Shown piece after piece: positions 1 to 8,712 of a DNA stretch of 64,000 nucleotides. The notes under the pieces are model-generated. The model was not told the origin of the DNA. It searched no databases and was given only the letters and a program-made list of their open reading frames with translations. This stretch comes from Flavobacterium sp. AED. Its GTDB lineage: Bacteria; Bacteroidota; Bacteroidia; Flavobacteriales; Flavobacteriaceae. The DNA lies in the NCBI RefSeq assembly GCF_000812945.1, contig NZ_JSYM01000003.1, positions 186,001-250,000 on the forward strand. Direction: 5' to 3'. Made by a program: the position numbers and the translations under genes. Every line of letters starts with the position of its first letter. The first letter of the stretch is position 1.

Positions 1-1302
1 TAGATTTTTCCCTCCTGGTCCTTGCATCATTTTCATCATCTTGCTCATTTGCTCAAACTGTTTCATCAATTGATTGACTTGCTCAATTTTTGTTCCGGAA
101 CCTTTAGCAATTCTAGCTTTTCTTTTTACATCAATTAGAGCAGGCTTACTTCTTTCTATTGGAGTCATCGAGTGAATAATTGCTTCAATATGTTTGAAAG
201 CATCATCTTCAATTTCTACATCTTTCATGGCTTTTGAAGCACCTGGTATCATTCCAACCAAATCTTTCATATTCCCCATTTTCTTTACTTGTTGAATTTG
301 AGACAAGAAATCATCAAAACCAAATTCGTTTTTGGCGATTTTCTTTTGTATTTTTCTTGCTTCTTCTTCGTCAAATTGCTCTTGCGCTCTTTCTACCAAA
401 GACACAACATCTCCCATTCCAAGGATACGTTCCGCCATACGAATAGGATAGAATACATCAATCGCATCCATCTTTTCTCCTGTACCTACAAATTTAATTG
501 GTTTGTTTACTACAGTTTTAATAGACAACGCTGCTCCTCCACGAGTATCACCATCTAGTTTAGTTAAGATAACACCATCAAAATTCAAGATATCATTAAA
601 GGCTTTAGCAGTATTTACTGCATCCTGACCTGTCATTGAATCGACAACAAACAAAGTTTCTTGTGGCTGAATTGCTTTATGAACACGTGCAATTTCATCC
701 ATCATTGCCGCATCGACTGCTAAACGACCCGCAGTATCCACAATCACTACATTAAAGCCATTGGCTTTTGCATGTTTGATGGCATTTTGGGCAATTTCAA
801 CCGGATTTTTATTTTCTGGTTCGGAGTAAACCTCTACACCTATAGAATCACCAACAACGTATAATTGTTGAATCGCCGCTGGACGATAAATATCACAGGC
901 AACCAAAAGTGGTTTTTTATTCTTTTTTGTAAGTAAATAATTTGCTAGTTTTCCAGAAAAAGTAGTTTTTCCTGAACCTTGCAAACCTGACATTAAAATC
1001 ACTGTAGGATTTCCTGATAAATTAATTCCGGCAACATCACCACCCATCAATTCCGTCAATTCATCTTTAACCAATTTAACCAATAATTGACCTGGTTGAA
1101 GTGTCGTTAAAACGTCTTGACCAATTGCTTTTTCCTTTACTCTAGTAGTAAAATCTTTTGCGATTTTGAAGTTAACATCGGCATCAAGTAAAGCTCTACG
1201 AACTTCTTTTAATGTTTCGGCAACGTTTACTTCGGTGATTTTTCCGTGCCCTTTTAGTATATGAAAGGCTTTATCTAATTTATCGCTTAAATTATCGAAC
1301 AT
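1..1302 (-). CDS. ffh: Signal recognition particle protein Ffh (3' end cut by window edge)
   Basis: This is the protein of the signal recognition particle, a GTPase that binds signal sequences on ribosomes together with 4.5S RNA and delivers them to FtsY at the inner membrane. Reading the minus strand from the ATG at 1302 gives an open frame to the window edge (434 codons). An N domain comes first (about residues 1-90), then the GTPase domain with the P-loop GLQGSGKTT at about 106-114, DTAGR, and TKLDGD. The Met-rich M domain follows, with MKQFEQMSKMMKMMQGPGG near the cut end. Family length is about 450 residues, so only some 15 C-terminal residues are missing. It is separated from argS by a terminator, so it has its own transcript. 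Identification is firm. Confidence 0.95.
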   Translation of the reverse strand, partial: MFDNLSDKLDKAFHILKGHGKITEVNVAETLKEVRRALLDADVNFKIAKDFTTRVKEKAIGQDVLTTLQPGQLLVKLVKDELTELMGGDVAGINLSGNPTVILMSGLQGSGKTTFSGKLANYLLTKKNKKPLLVACDIYRPAAIQQLYVVGDSIGVEVYSEPENKNPVEIAQNAIKHAKANGFNVVIVDTAGRLAVDAAMMDEIARVHKAIQPQETLFVVDSMTGQDAVNTAKAFNDILNFDGVILTKLDGDTRGGAALSIKTVVNKPIKFVGTGEKMDAIDVFYPIRMAERILGMGDVVSLVERAQEQFDEEEARKIQKKIAKNEFGFDDFLSQIQQVKKMGNMKDLVGMIPGASKAMKDVEIEDDAFKHIEAIIHSMTPIERSKPALIDVKRKARIAKGSGTKIEQVNQLMKQFEQMSKMMKMMQGPGGKNL

Positions 1303-1403
1303 GATTTTTTATTTTATTGAAGTGCAAAGATAAACTAATTAGATAATTAGGCAATCAGATAATTGGATAATTGACAAAGGGAATTTCAATTTATTTTAAC
1401 AAA

Positions 1404-1430
1404 AAAACGACCTCAATTTGAAGTCGTTTT
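1404..1430 (-). terminator. Rho-independent terminator after argS
   Basis: An AAAACGAC/GTCGTTTT stem with an inner TCA/TGA pairing closes a short loop. On the minus strand it is followed by a T run (the A run at 1401-1407). It lies just past the argS stop and before ffh. Confidence 0.75.
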
Positions 1431-1451
1431 GTATTTGAATAATTTATCTTG

Positions 1452-3230
1452 TTACATTCTTTCCGGAACATTAATTCCGAACAAACTGAAAGAAGCAGCG
1501 ATAGTATCAGCCACTTTTTTAGACAACTGTACCCTAAAAATTTTCTTCTCTAAATCTTCTTCTCCAAGAATAGGAACAGCCTGATAGAATGAATTGTATT
1601 CCCGCACCAAATCATACGTGAAATTTGCCAGTAAAGCCGGACTATGATTGTGTGCCGCATTTTGAATTACCTCAGGAAACAACTCCAATTGTTTCAATAA
1701 TTCTTTCTCTTTTTCATGCAATGTTACTATTTTTGATGTATTTGAAAAATCAAAATTAGCTTTGCGAATAATAGATTGAATTCGAGCATATGTATATTGA
1801 ATAAACGGCCCCGTGTTTCCTGCAAAATCTACTGATTCTTCAGGGTTAAAAAGGATTCGTTTTTTTGGATCCACTTTCAAAATATAATATTTCAAAGCGC
1901 CAAGACCTATAGTATTGTATAATTTTGCTTTTTCTTCGGCAGAATAGGTATCTAATTTCCCTAAATCCTCAGCAATTTTTTGAGCTGTATCCGTCATTTC
2001 CTGCATCAAATCATCTGCATCAACAACAGTTCCTTCACGGCTTTTCATTTTTCCGGAAGGTAAATCCACCATTCCATAAGACAAATGGAAAAGATTTTTA
2101 GACCAATCAAAACCTAGTTTTTTCAGGATAAGAAACAATACTTTGAAATGATAATCTTGTTCATTTCCTACCGTATAAACCATTCCGCCAACATCCGGGT
2201 AATCTTTTACACGCTGAATAGCTGTTCCAATATCCTGCGTCATATAAACTGCTGTTCCGTCTGAACGAAGTACAATTTTTCTATCTAAACCTTCATCCGT
2301 TAAATCAATCCAAACGGAACCATCAGGATCTTTTTCGAAAACACCTTTCTCCAAACCAATTTGAACAACGTCTTTTCCTAATAAATAGGTGTTACTTTCG
2401 TAGTAATAACAATCAAAATCAACTCCTAAATTTTTATACGTAATGGCAAAACCATCATAAACCCATTGGTTCATGGTTTTCCAAAGATTTATCACATCAG
2501 CATCTCCAGCTTCCCATTTCAAAAGCATCTCTTGTGCTTCCAGAATGATTGGTGCTTGTTTTTTAGCCTCTTCTTCCGTTTTTCCAGTACTCATTAATTG
2601 AGCAATCTCTTCTTTATAAGCTTTATCAAAAGCTACATAAAAATTTCCAACTAATTTATCTCCTTTTAAACCTGTTGACTCTGGTGTTTGTCCGTTTCCA
2701 AATTTTTGCCAAGCCAACATTGATTTACAAATATGAATTCCTCTATCGTTTATGATTTGGGTTTTATATACTTTTTTACCTGATGCTTTGATAATTTCGG
2801 CAACCGAATATCCTAAAAGATTGTTACGAACGTGACCTAAATGCAATGGTTTATTCGTGTTTGGCGAAGAATATTCCACCATTACAGCTTTATCGTCAGG
2901 ATTAGGTGTAACGAAACCAAACTTTGTATTGTCTTTTATTTCATTGAAGAAATTTAAATAATATTCATCAGAAATAACAATGTTTAAAAATCCTGAAACC
3001 ACATTAAAACGACTCACTTCAGTTACGTTTTCCACTAAATAGTTACCAATTTTGTTTCCTAATTCTACCGGATTACTTTTAATAACTTTCAATAACGGAA
3101 AAATAACCATCGTAATATCACCTTCAAATTCCTTCCGAGTGGTTTGAAATTCAACTTTGTCAATAGCAATGTCAAATAAAGCTAGAACCGCTTTTTCAAT
3201 AGAAGGCGTAAGAATTTGTGATAATGTCAT
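1452..3230 (-). CDS. argS: Arginyl-tRNA synthetase
   Basis: Class I aminoacyl-tRNA synthetase that charges tRNA-Arg in the cytoplasm. The 592-residue length is normal. The N-terminal additional domain (about 1-110) is followed by the catalytic Rossmann fold, with the HIGH-type motif in NTNKPLHLGHVRNN at about 125. The KMSK-loop equivalent is KMKSREGTV near 390, a form usual in Bacteroidota ArgS. The C-terminal DALR anticodon-binding domain ends in FGINVPERM. The start at 3230 is an ATG; upstream on the minus strand lies a TATATTTG element (3254-3261) that fits the Bacteroidota -7 consensus TAnnTTTG. No irregularity was seen. Confidence 0.97.
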   Translation of the reverse strand: MTLSQILTPSIEKAVLALFDIAIDKVEFQTTRKEFEGDITMVIFPLLKVIKSNPVELGNKIGNYLVENVTEVSRFNVVSGFLNIVISDEYYLNFFNEIKDNTKFGFVTPNPDDKAVMVEYSSPNTNKPLHLGHVRNNLLGYSVAEIIKASGKKVYKTQIINDRGIHICKSMLAWQKFGNGQTPESTGLKGDKLVGNFYVAFDKAYKEEIAQLMSTGKTEEEAKKQAPIILEAQEMLLKWEAGDADVINLWKTMNQWVYDGFAITYKNLGVDFDCYYYESNTYLLGKDVVQIGLEKGVFEKDPDGSVWIDLTDEGLDRKIVLRSDGTAVYMTQDIGTAIQRVKDYPDVGGMVYTVGNEQDYHFKVLFLILKKLGFDWSKNLFHLSYGMVDLPSGKMKSREGTVVDADDLMQEMTDTAQKIAEDLGKLDTYSAEEKAKLYNTIGLGALKYYILKVDPKKRILFNPEESVDFAGNTGPFIQYTYARIQSIIRKANFDFSNTSKIVTLHEKEKELLKQLELFPEVIQNAAHNHSPALLANFTYDLVREYNSFYQAVPILGEEDLEKKIFRVQLSKKVADTIAASFSLFGINVPERM

Positions 3231-3483
3231 TTTATGTATTTATTTAAAGGTTGCAAATATAGTTATAATGCATCGATTTGAAAATTGGAAAACAATATAA
3301 TTTCCTAGTCAAAGCATCCAGTTTGAATATTTACTAATTACTGTTGCGTTATTTTTTTCAAAATACTTGTAACAATTTATCCTTTAAAGAGTCTATTAGG
3401 TAACTTTTAACATTCCATTTTAATAAAATATTTTTTTATGCATAAAATAGTACTATGCAATACATATATTTAAAATAAATGAA

Positions 3484-3491
3484 TACCTTTG
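3484..3491 (+). promoter_or_regulatory. Putative -7 promoter element of the 3531 gene
   Basis: TACCTTTG matches the Bacteroidota -7 consensus TAnnTTTG, 39 bases before the chosen ATG at 3531. No clear -33 TTTG was seen at the usual distance. If this promoter is used, the upstream TTG at 3489 cannot be the start codon. Confidence 0.5.
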
Positions 3492-3530
3492 CATCATCAT
3501 CAATCAAATTTTAATCAAAAAACAAACATC

Positions 3531-5900
3531 ATGAATCTCAAATTAATTTTACTATGCTTATTCGGAACCGTGTTTTCGATGCAAGCGCAAAATTCGGTCA
3601 AACCAACGCTTCTGGAAAACCCTGGAAGTATATCCGGTAAAATAGTTGACAAAAAAAGCAACGAACCGCTTCCTTATGTAAATATTGTTGTAAAAGAAGA
3701 AAACAAAGTGGTTACGGGAGGGATAACTTCTGACAAAGGGACTTTTCTTATCAAAAATCTAGCTTTAAAAAATTATACCGTTGAAATACAATTTATTGGA
3801 TACAAAACTATTACTAAAGCAGTTTCATTAACAACTGGAGACAAAAATGTCAATATGAACATAATTCCGTTAGAGGAAGATGCGATTCAATTGAAAGGTG
3901 TTGATGTGGTAAGTGAGCGCTCCACAATTGAACAAAAGATTGATAGAAAAGTAATCAATGTTGGTAAAGACTTAATTTCAGCTGGGGCCACTGCGGCAGA
4001 AATCATGAATAACATTCCATCAGTAAGTGTTGATCCACAAACCAATGCAATAAGCCTAAGAGGGAATTCGAACGTACGTATTTTAATAGATGGAAAACCT
4101 ACTACTATTGAAGCTTCGCAATTACTACAACAAATTCCATCAACATCCATCAAGCAAATTGAATTAATTACTAATCCTTCGGCGAAATACAATCCGGAAG
4201 GAATGAGTGGAATTATCAATATTGTATTGAATAAAAATAGTAAAATTGGTTTTAACGGAAGTGTAAACAATGGTGTAACTTTTGGAAAAACACCAAAATT
4301 AAATTCCTCATTAGACATGAATTACAGAACTGGGAAGTTCAACATTTATGGAAATTATGGTTTGAATACCGGAAAACAATCCAATCACGGATTCATAAAA
4401 ACGACAGAGCCAGGTCAGGAAGATTTTCAAAAATTTACTTTTTTGAATAATAATACTTCCCATTTAGCCAAAGTAGGTTTTGACTTTTATTTGAATGAAA
4501 AAAACACTATTTCCTTCTATACTACACAAAACATTTATAGAGGAAATGGAGATTCTAAAACCACTGTAGATTTTCTTGATCCATCCAAAACAGATATTAC
4601 TCAATTGTTTAATAACAAAAATAAAAATTATTCACAGGCCTATAATTTCGATTACAAAAAGGACTTTAAAAAAGAAGGCCATAATATAGAACTTGAAGTA
4701 AATTACAGTAATAATGACGACAAGGAAAATGCTTTTTTCAGTTCTCCTGCCACTAATTACATTACAAACAGAGGAAACAATACGTTAATCAATTTAGACT
4801 ATACCAATCCTTTAACGAAAACTACAAAACTAGAATTAGGATTAGAAAGCAGAATCGAAAACACGAAAAACAATTTCCTTTTAAATAATTCTTATAATTC
4901 CGATTTCTCTTATGACAGAAACATTTATTCTGCTTATGCAAATATTTCGAAACAGATAGGAAAATGGAGTGGACAAGTGGGAACTCGTTTCGAAAAATAC
5001 AATGCCAAAGCTTTATTCAAAAAAGTAAATGAAAATAACGAGACTTTCGAAGATGATTTATTTACACTTTATCCATCAGGATATATTAATTACACCCCGA
5101 GTGAAAAGAACTCATTCAATTTAAGTTTTTCAAGACGTGTGGACAGACCAAGTATTGATCAAGTAAATCCAATACGTGAATGGAGTACCCCACAAATTGA
5201 TTCAGAGGGAAATCCTGAGCTTTTTCCTCAATTTACAAATTCTTATGAATTGAATTATACCAGAAAAACAAAAATTGGTTCCATAACAACTGGTGTATTT
5301 TACAGAAGAATAAATGATGAAATTACAAGAACTCTTTATGAAAATCCTAGTGATCCGTCTAAGCTAATCTTGTCCTATGCTAACCTCAACGACAACAATG
5401 CTTATGGTTTTGAAATTTCTGGAAATTTACAATTCACAAAATGGTTTAGTTCTAACGTAAGCTTTGATGCCTATAGTAAAAAAACAAGAGGTATAGTCGC
5501 TGATGAATTTGTTGAAGTAAATGTAACATCTGTTAATGCTCGCATAAGCAATACATTTAAAGCTTCTAAAAACTTGCGCTTTCAATTATCTAGTATGTAT
5601 AGAGGCCGCGATTTAGGAATACAAATGCTTAGACAACCTATGTGGAAAATGGATTTAGGAACCAGTTATACTGTTCTTAAAGGAAGTGGAACCATAACTG
5701 CACGATTCAGCGATGTTTTCAACACGATGCACTTCGCTTTTGAAGGAACCAAGCCAAAAAAATTGGAAGGTCAATTCAACTGGGAAAGTCAATCGGCATA
5801 TATTGGATTCAATTACCGTTTTGGTGCAGGAAAAAACAAAGCGATTCAGAGAAAACAACGTGACAAAAACGAAACCCAAGGTGGTGGTGGACTTTTATAA
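3531..5900 (+). CDS. TonB-dependent outer-membrane beta-barrel protein (OMP_b-brl_3 type)
   Basis: Outer-membrane protein of the TonB-dependent receptor superfamily, 789 residues from the ATG at 3531. The N-terminus MNLKLILLCLFGTVFSMQAQ is a clear signal peptide, which decides the start; an upstream in-frame TTG at 3489 would bury it. A carboxypeptidase-regulatory-like domain follows (GSISGKIVDKKSNEPLPYVNIVV, first 100 residues or so), then a plug (about 130-250, with NIPSVSVDPQTNAISLRGNSNVRILIDGKP) and a C-terminal barrel rich in aromatic beta-strands, ending in GFNYRFGAGK. No SusD partner or ligand-specific gene is adjacent and it is monocistronic, so the substrate is unknown. Members of this group are often involved in metal or peptide uptake, or in surface functions that have not been assigned. 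Confidence 0.88.
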   Translation: MNLKLILLCLFGTVFSMQAQNSVKPTLLENPGSISGKIVDKKSNEPLPYVNIVVKEENKVVTGGITSDKGTFLIKNLALKNYTVEIQFIGYKTITKAVSLTTGDKNVNMNIIPLEEDAIQLKGVDVVSERSTIEQKIDRKVINVGKDLISAGATAAEIMNNIPSVSVDPQTNAISLRGNSNVRILIDGKPTTIEASQLLQQIPSTSIKQIELITNPSAKYNPEGMSGIINIVLNKNSKIGFNGSVNNGVTFGKTPKLNSSLDMNYRTGKFNIYGNYGLNTGKQSNHGFIKTTEPGQEDFQKFTFLNNNTSHLAKVGFDFYLNEKNTISFYTTQNIYRGNGDSKTTVDFLDPSKTDITQLFNNKNKNYSQAYNFDYKKDFKKEGHNIELEVNYSNNDDKENAFFSSPATNYITNRGNNTLINLDYTNPLTKTTKLELGLESRIENTKNNFLLNNSYNSDFSYDRNIYSAYANISKQIGKWSGQVGTRFEKYNAKALFKKVNENNETFEDDLFTLYPSGYINYTPSEKNSFNLSFSRRVDRPSIDQVNPIREWSTPQIDSEGNPELFPQFTNSYELNYTRKTKIGSITTGVFYRRINDEITRTLYENPSDPSKLILSYANLNDNNAYGFEISGNLQFTKWFSSNVSFDAYSKKTRGIVADEFVEVNVTSVNARISNTFKASKNLRFQLSSMYRGRDLGIQMLRQPMWKMDLGTSYTVLKGSGTITARFSDVFNTMHFAFEGTKPKKLEGQFNWESQSAYIGFNYRFGAGKNKAIQRKQRDKNETQGGGGLL

Positions 5901-5934
5901 GATAAGTTTTAATAGTTTGTTGCAAAAAAGAAAA

Positions 5935-5963
5935 ACCCAGAGTATGCCAACTCTGGGTTTTTT
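5935..5963. terminator. Bidirectional terminator between the TonB-receptor gene and cutC
   Basis: ACCCAGAGT (5935-5943) pairs with ACTCTGGGT (5950-5958) around a 6-base loop. A T run follows on the plus strand and an A run lies on the other side, so it can serve both the plus-strand receptor gene and the minus-strand cutC operon end. Confidence 0.85.
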
Positions 5964-5988
5964 GATTTAAAAAAATGTGTTTTTTAAA

Positions 5989-6663
5989 TTATATCCGATT
6001 CCCTTTTAATGCTTGTACCTCATCTCCGTTTGCCGTTTCACTGGAATCTGTAATGGCAGATGAATGATAAAAGGAAGCATTTGTTTTTTGTTTTAGTAGT
6101 GCAATATTGAATGATCGCAAGCCACCACCGGGCATAATGGTGATTCTATTATTCGCTTTTTCGACTAATTCAGCCAATACATCAATTCCTTCGACAACAT
6201 TTTTTTCCTGTCCGGAAGTCAATATCGTTTTAAAACCACATTCGATTACGGATTCAAGTGATTGATTTACGTCTTTTACAACATCAAAAGCGCGATGAAA
6301 AGTACATGGAAACGGATGTGCCAATACCACTAATGCCGCATTTTGCTCATTATTGACACTCCCATCCTCCTTTAAAATTCCAAAGACAAAACCATCAACA
6401 TCTAATTTTTTAAATTCTTCAATTTCAGTTTTCATTTCCTCAAATTCACCATCTGAATAGACAAAATTTCCACCTCTTGGCCGAATCATTACATTCAAAT
6501 CGATTGACAGAATTTTGCGAACAGCTTTAGTTATTTCAAAATCAGGCGTTGTTCCTCCTTCCTTCATATTGGCACATAATTCTACTCTATCGGCACCATT
6601 TTCCTGTGCAATAATTACAGATTGGAGATTAAAACATGCTATCTCCAGTTTACATTTTTCCAT
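5989..6663 (-). CDS. cutC: CutC family protein
   Basis: TIM-barrel protein of the CutC family, 224 residues, slightly short compared with the usual 240-250. Recognisable segments are KLEIACFNLQSVIIAQENGADRVELC at the N-terminus, MIRPRGGNFVYS, TFHRAFDVV and TSGQ, and near the end IMPGGGLRS. The family was named for copper homeostasis, but that role is poorly supported and the fold suggests an enzyme. It starts immediately after the stop of the glycosylasparaginase gene (no spacer) and is the last gene of the N-glycan locus, so translational coupling and a role in handling an amino-sugar or glycosyl product are plausible inferences. The product name is firm; the function is not. Confidence 0.85.
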   Translation of the reverse strand: MEKCKLEIACFNLQSVIIAQENGADRVELCANMKEGGTTPDFEITKAVRKILSIDLNVMIRPRGGNFVYSDGEFEEMKTEIEEFKKLDVDGFVFGILKEDGSVNNEQNAALVVLAHPFPCTFHRAFDVVKDVNQSLESVIECGFKTILTSGQEKNVVEGIDVLAELVEKANNRITIMPGGGLRSFNIALLKQKTNASFYHSSAITDSSETANGDEVQALKGNRI

Positions 6664-7659
6664 CTATTTTAAAAAATAATCTGCATCAATTAATCGATTT
6701 CCCGTTGCATCATTAACAGCATAGTTAAAACCTCCTTGAATGCAATAAGAGCCATATTCTCCTTGCTTATTCAAGGCAATAAAACCAACTTGAATGTCTT
6801 TTAACTCTTTATTTCTATTCTTAGTCAATTTTACAATTCGAGCAACTGCTTCTTCACACGCTTTTTGTGGTGATTTACCTTGACGCATCAATTCTACAAC
6901 CAAATGACAACCTGAAATCCTGATTACTTCTTCTCCGTGACCTGTGGCTGTGGCAGCTCCAATTTCGTTATCAACATATAATCCTGCTCCAATAATCGGC
7001 GAATCTCCCACACGACCGTGCATTTTGAAAGCCATTCCGCTTGTAGTACAAGCACCGGAAAGGTTTCCGTCTGAATCCAAAGCAATCATCCCAATGGTGT
7101 CGTGATTCTCAATATTGGCAATAGGCTTATATTGACTGGTTTTAAGCCATTCTTTCCACTCTTTTTCGGATTCTTCAACCAATAAATTCTCCTTTACAAA
7201 ACCTTGTGATAAGGCAAACTGCAAAGCACCATCGCCAACCAACATCACGTGAGGTGTTTTTTCCATCACTGCACGAGCCACTGCAATAGGATGCTTAATA
7301 TATTCCAAACAAGCTACCGAACCAATATTAGCATTTTCATCCATAATACAGGCATCGAGTGTAACCCTCCCATCTCTATCCGGTCTTCCTCCATACCCAA
7401 CACTTCGTTCTTTTGGGTCTCCTTCCGGAATTTTTACCCCGGCTTCAACTGCATCTAGGGCACGCCCGTTATTTTTTAAAATTTCCCAAGCAGCGGCATT
7501 AGCTTCAATTCCAAATCGCCAAGTCGAGAGTACAATGGGTTTCTTTCCCTTTTTAGATAAAAAACTACTCTCCTCCTCCGATTTTCCTTTGAACGAATTT
7601 AAAGCTACTGCAACTGAACCAATAGCTGCAGTTTTTATAAAATTTCTACGATTTGTCAT
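6664..7659 (-). CDS. N4-(beta-N-acetylglucosaminyl)-L-asparaginase (glycosylasparaginase)
   Basis: Ntn-hydrolase that cleaves the amide bond between GlcNAc and asparagine, the last link of an N-glycan to its peptide. The 331-residue precursor begins MTNRRNFIKTAAIGSVAVAL, a twin-arginine-like export signal. The autocleavage site and catalytic nucleophile are seen as ENHDTIGMIALD (HDT, about residue 192), separating the alpha and beta subunits. GRVGDSPIIGAGLYVDNEIGA and TGHGEE are the other conserved substrate-pocket segments. It lies between the ROK kinase and cutC in the mannosidase/hexosaminidase locus, where it would complete N-glycan breakdown after endo-cleavage and removal of mannose. 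Plant-type asparaginase is less likely because of the WRFG start and the HDTIGM pattern. Confidence 0.93.
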   Translation of the reverse strand: MTNRRNFIKTAAIGSVAVALNSFKGKSEEESSFLSKKGKKPIVLSTWRFGIEANAAAWEILKNNGRALDAVEAGVKIPEGDPKERSVGYGGRPDRDGRVTLDACIMDENANIGSVACLEYIKHPIAVARAVMEKTPHVMLVGDGALQFALSQGFVKENLLVEESEKEWKEWLKTSQYKPIANIENHDTIGMIALDSDGNLSGACTTSGMAFKMHGRVGDSPIIGAGLYVDNEIGAATATGHGEEVIRISGCHLVVELMRQGKSPQKACEEAVARIVKLTKNRNKELKDIQVGFIALNKQGEYGSYCIQGGFNYAVNDATGNRLIDADYFLK

Positions 7660-7737
7660 ACTCTTTACTTTTAATTAACTATAATTTTGCCTGAAAAAAC
7701 AACCAACTGTAATTAGAAAATGAACCTCAATAACTAA

Positions 7738-8646
7738 TTAAATATTTTCTTTATAAAGCATACTTGCAGCTCCCAGCAAGGCTGCTATTTCATTATCTGC
7801 AGAAACCAAAACAGTAACTTCACTACCTGCAATTTTTATTTTTTCTTTAAAAGCTGATAAGAAATAAGCACTTGCATTTGCAATTTTACCTCCAATTATG
7901 AAACTATCAGCTTCAAATTTTTCAAACCACGGAATTACAATCTCCGCTAAATTCTCTCCCATTTCCTCGAATACTTTTATAGCCATAACATCTCCTGTAT
8001 TAGCCAGATTAAAAAGCGCAAGTCCATTCTTAATATTCATTCCGCTAACATCATAATAACGAGATAAAAGTCCGCGCACCGAGACATAATCTTCGGCAAT
8101 ACTTTCTTTGAATGGAATATTGTATAACTCACCATTAGCAGGTACTTGAATTCCTGAATCTAATGCTTTGCCATTATCTATAAAAGAAGCGCCAAGACCA
8201 GTACCAAGGGTCACTCCCATTAGTCTTTTTGAACTATTTTCTGCATTTTTAAAAAATTCTCCTTTACCAAAACAATTGGCATCATTATCAAAAAGAATAG
8301 GTAAATCATCAGACAAATTAAGTCTTTTTCGAATTAATTCACGAATGTTTAAACTATAAAAATGTTCGTATTTAGCTTGTCCTTTTATCCAACAAATTCC
8401 ATTTGTATAATCAAATGGACCTGGCATACATATCGCTAATCCTTCTAACTTTTCTACTCCTGAATTCTTCCATGAAGTGCGAATGGCTTTCTCCCAAATA
8501 TCCAAAACCTCAACTGCAGGCAAATTAGAATCAAAAGACTCTTTATGTACTGAAAAATCCAGTACTTTCATCTCATTAATAGCTATAACTGCCGCAGTAA
8601 TGTGAGTTCCTCCAACATCTAACCCTAATGCATATTCTTTATTCAT
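7738..8646 (-). CDS. ROK family sugar kinase
   Basis: Cytoplasmic sugar kinase of the ROK family, 302 residues. The ATP phosphate-binding loop is LDVGGTHIT at about residues 9-17; the catalytic base region is LFDNDANCFGKGE (about 117-130), with Asp of DNDAN as the expected base; TLGTGLGASFIDNG is the second phosphate motif. The Cys-rich zinc motif CxCGxxGCxE that many ROK sugar kinases carry is absent; in its place stands GELYNIPFKESIAEDYVS. The locus produces mannose and GlcNAc, so it may phosphorylate either one. ManA elsewhere in the regulon argues for mannose-6-phosphate as a needed intermediate, while GH20 and the glycosylasparaginase argue for GlcNAc. Confidence 0.85.
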   Translation of the reverse strand: MNKEYALGLDVGGTHITAAVIAINEMKVLDFSVHKESFDSNLPAVEVLDIWEKAIRTSWKNSGVEKLEGLAICMPGPFDYTNGICWIKGQAKYEHFYSLNIRELIRKRLNLSDDLPILFDNDANCFGKGEFFKNAENSSKRLMGVTLGTGLGASFIDNGKALDSGIQVPANGELYNIPFKESIAEDYVSVRGLLSRYYDVSGMNIKNGLALFNLANTGDVMAIKVFEEMGENLAEIVIPWFEKFEADSFIIGGKIANASAYFLSAFKEKIKIAGSEVTVLVSADNEIAALLGAASMLYKENI

Positions 8647-8712
8647 TTATTTTTTTCTTGTTTTACTATTTGTTTAAAAAGTTACGTAGCCCTTTTTGAT
8701 ACATTACCGCTG

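Noticed and set aside
234..558. Two short overlapping plus-strand frames
   Set aside because: They lie antisense to ffh, whose protein reads through without interruption.
3887..4318. Open frame of 143 codons on the minus strand
   Set aside because: Antisense to the plug and barrel of the TonB-dependent receptor; hydrophobic composition is a shadow of the sense codons.
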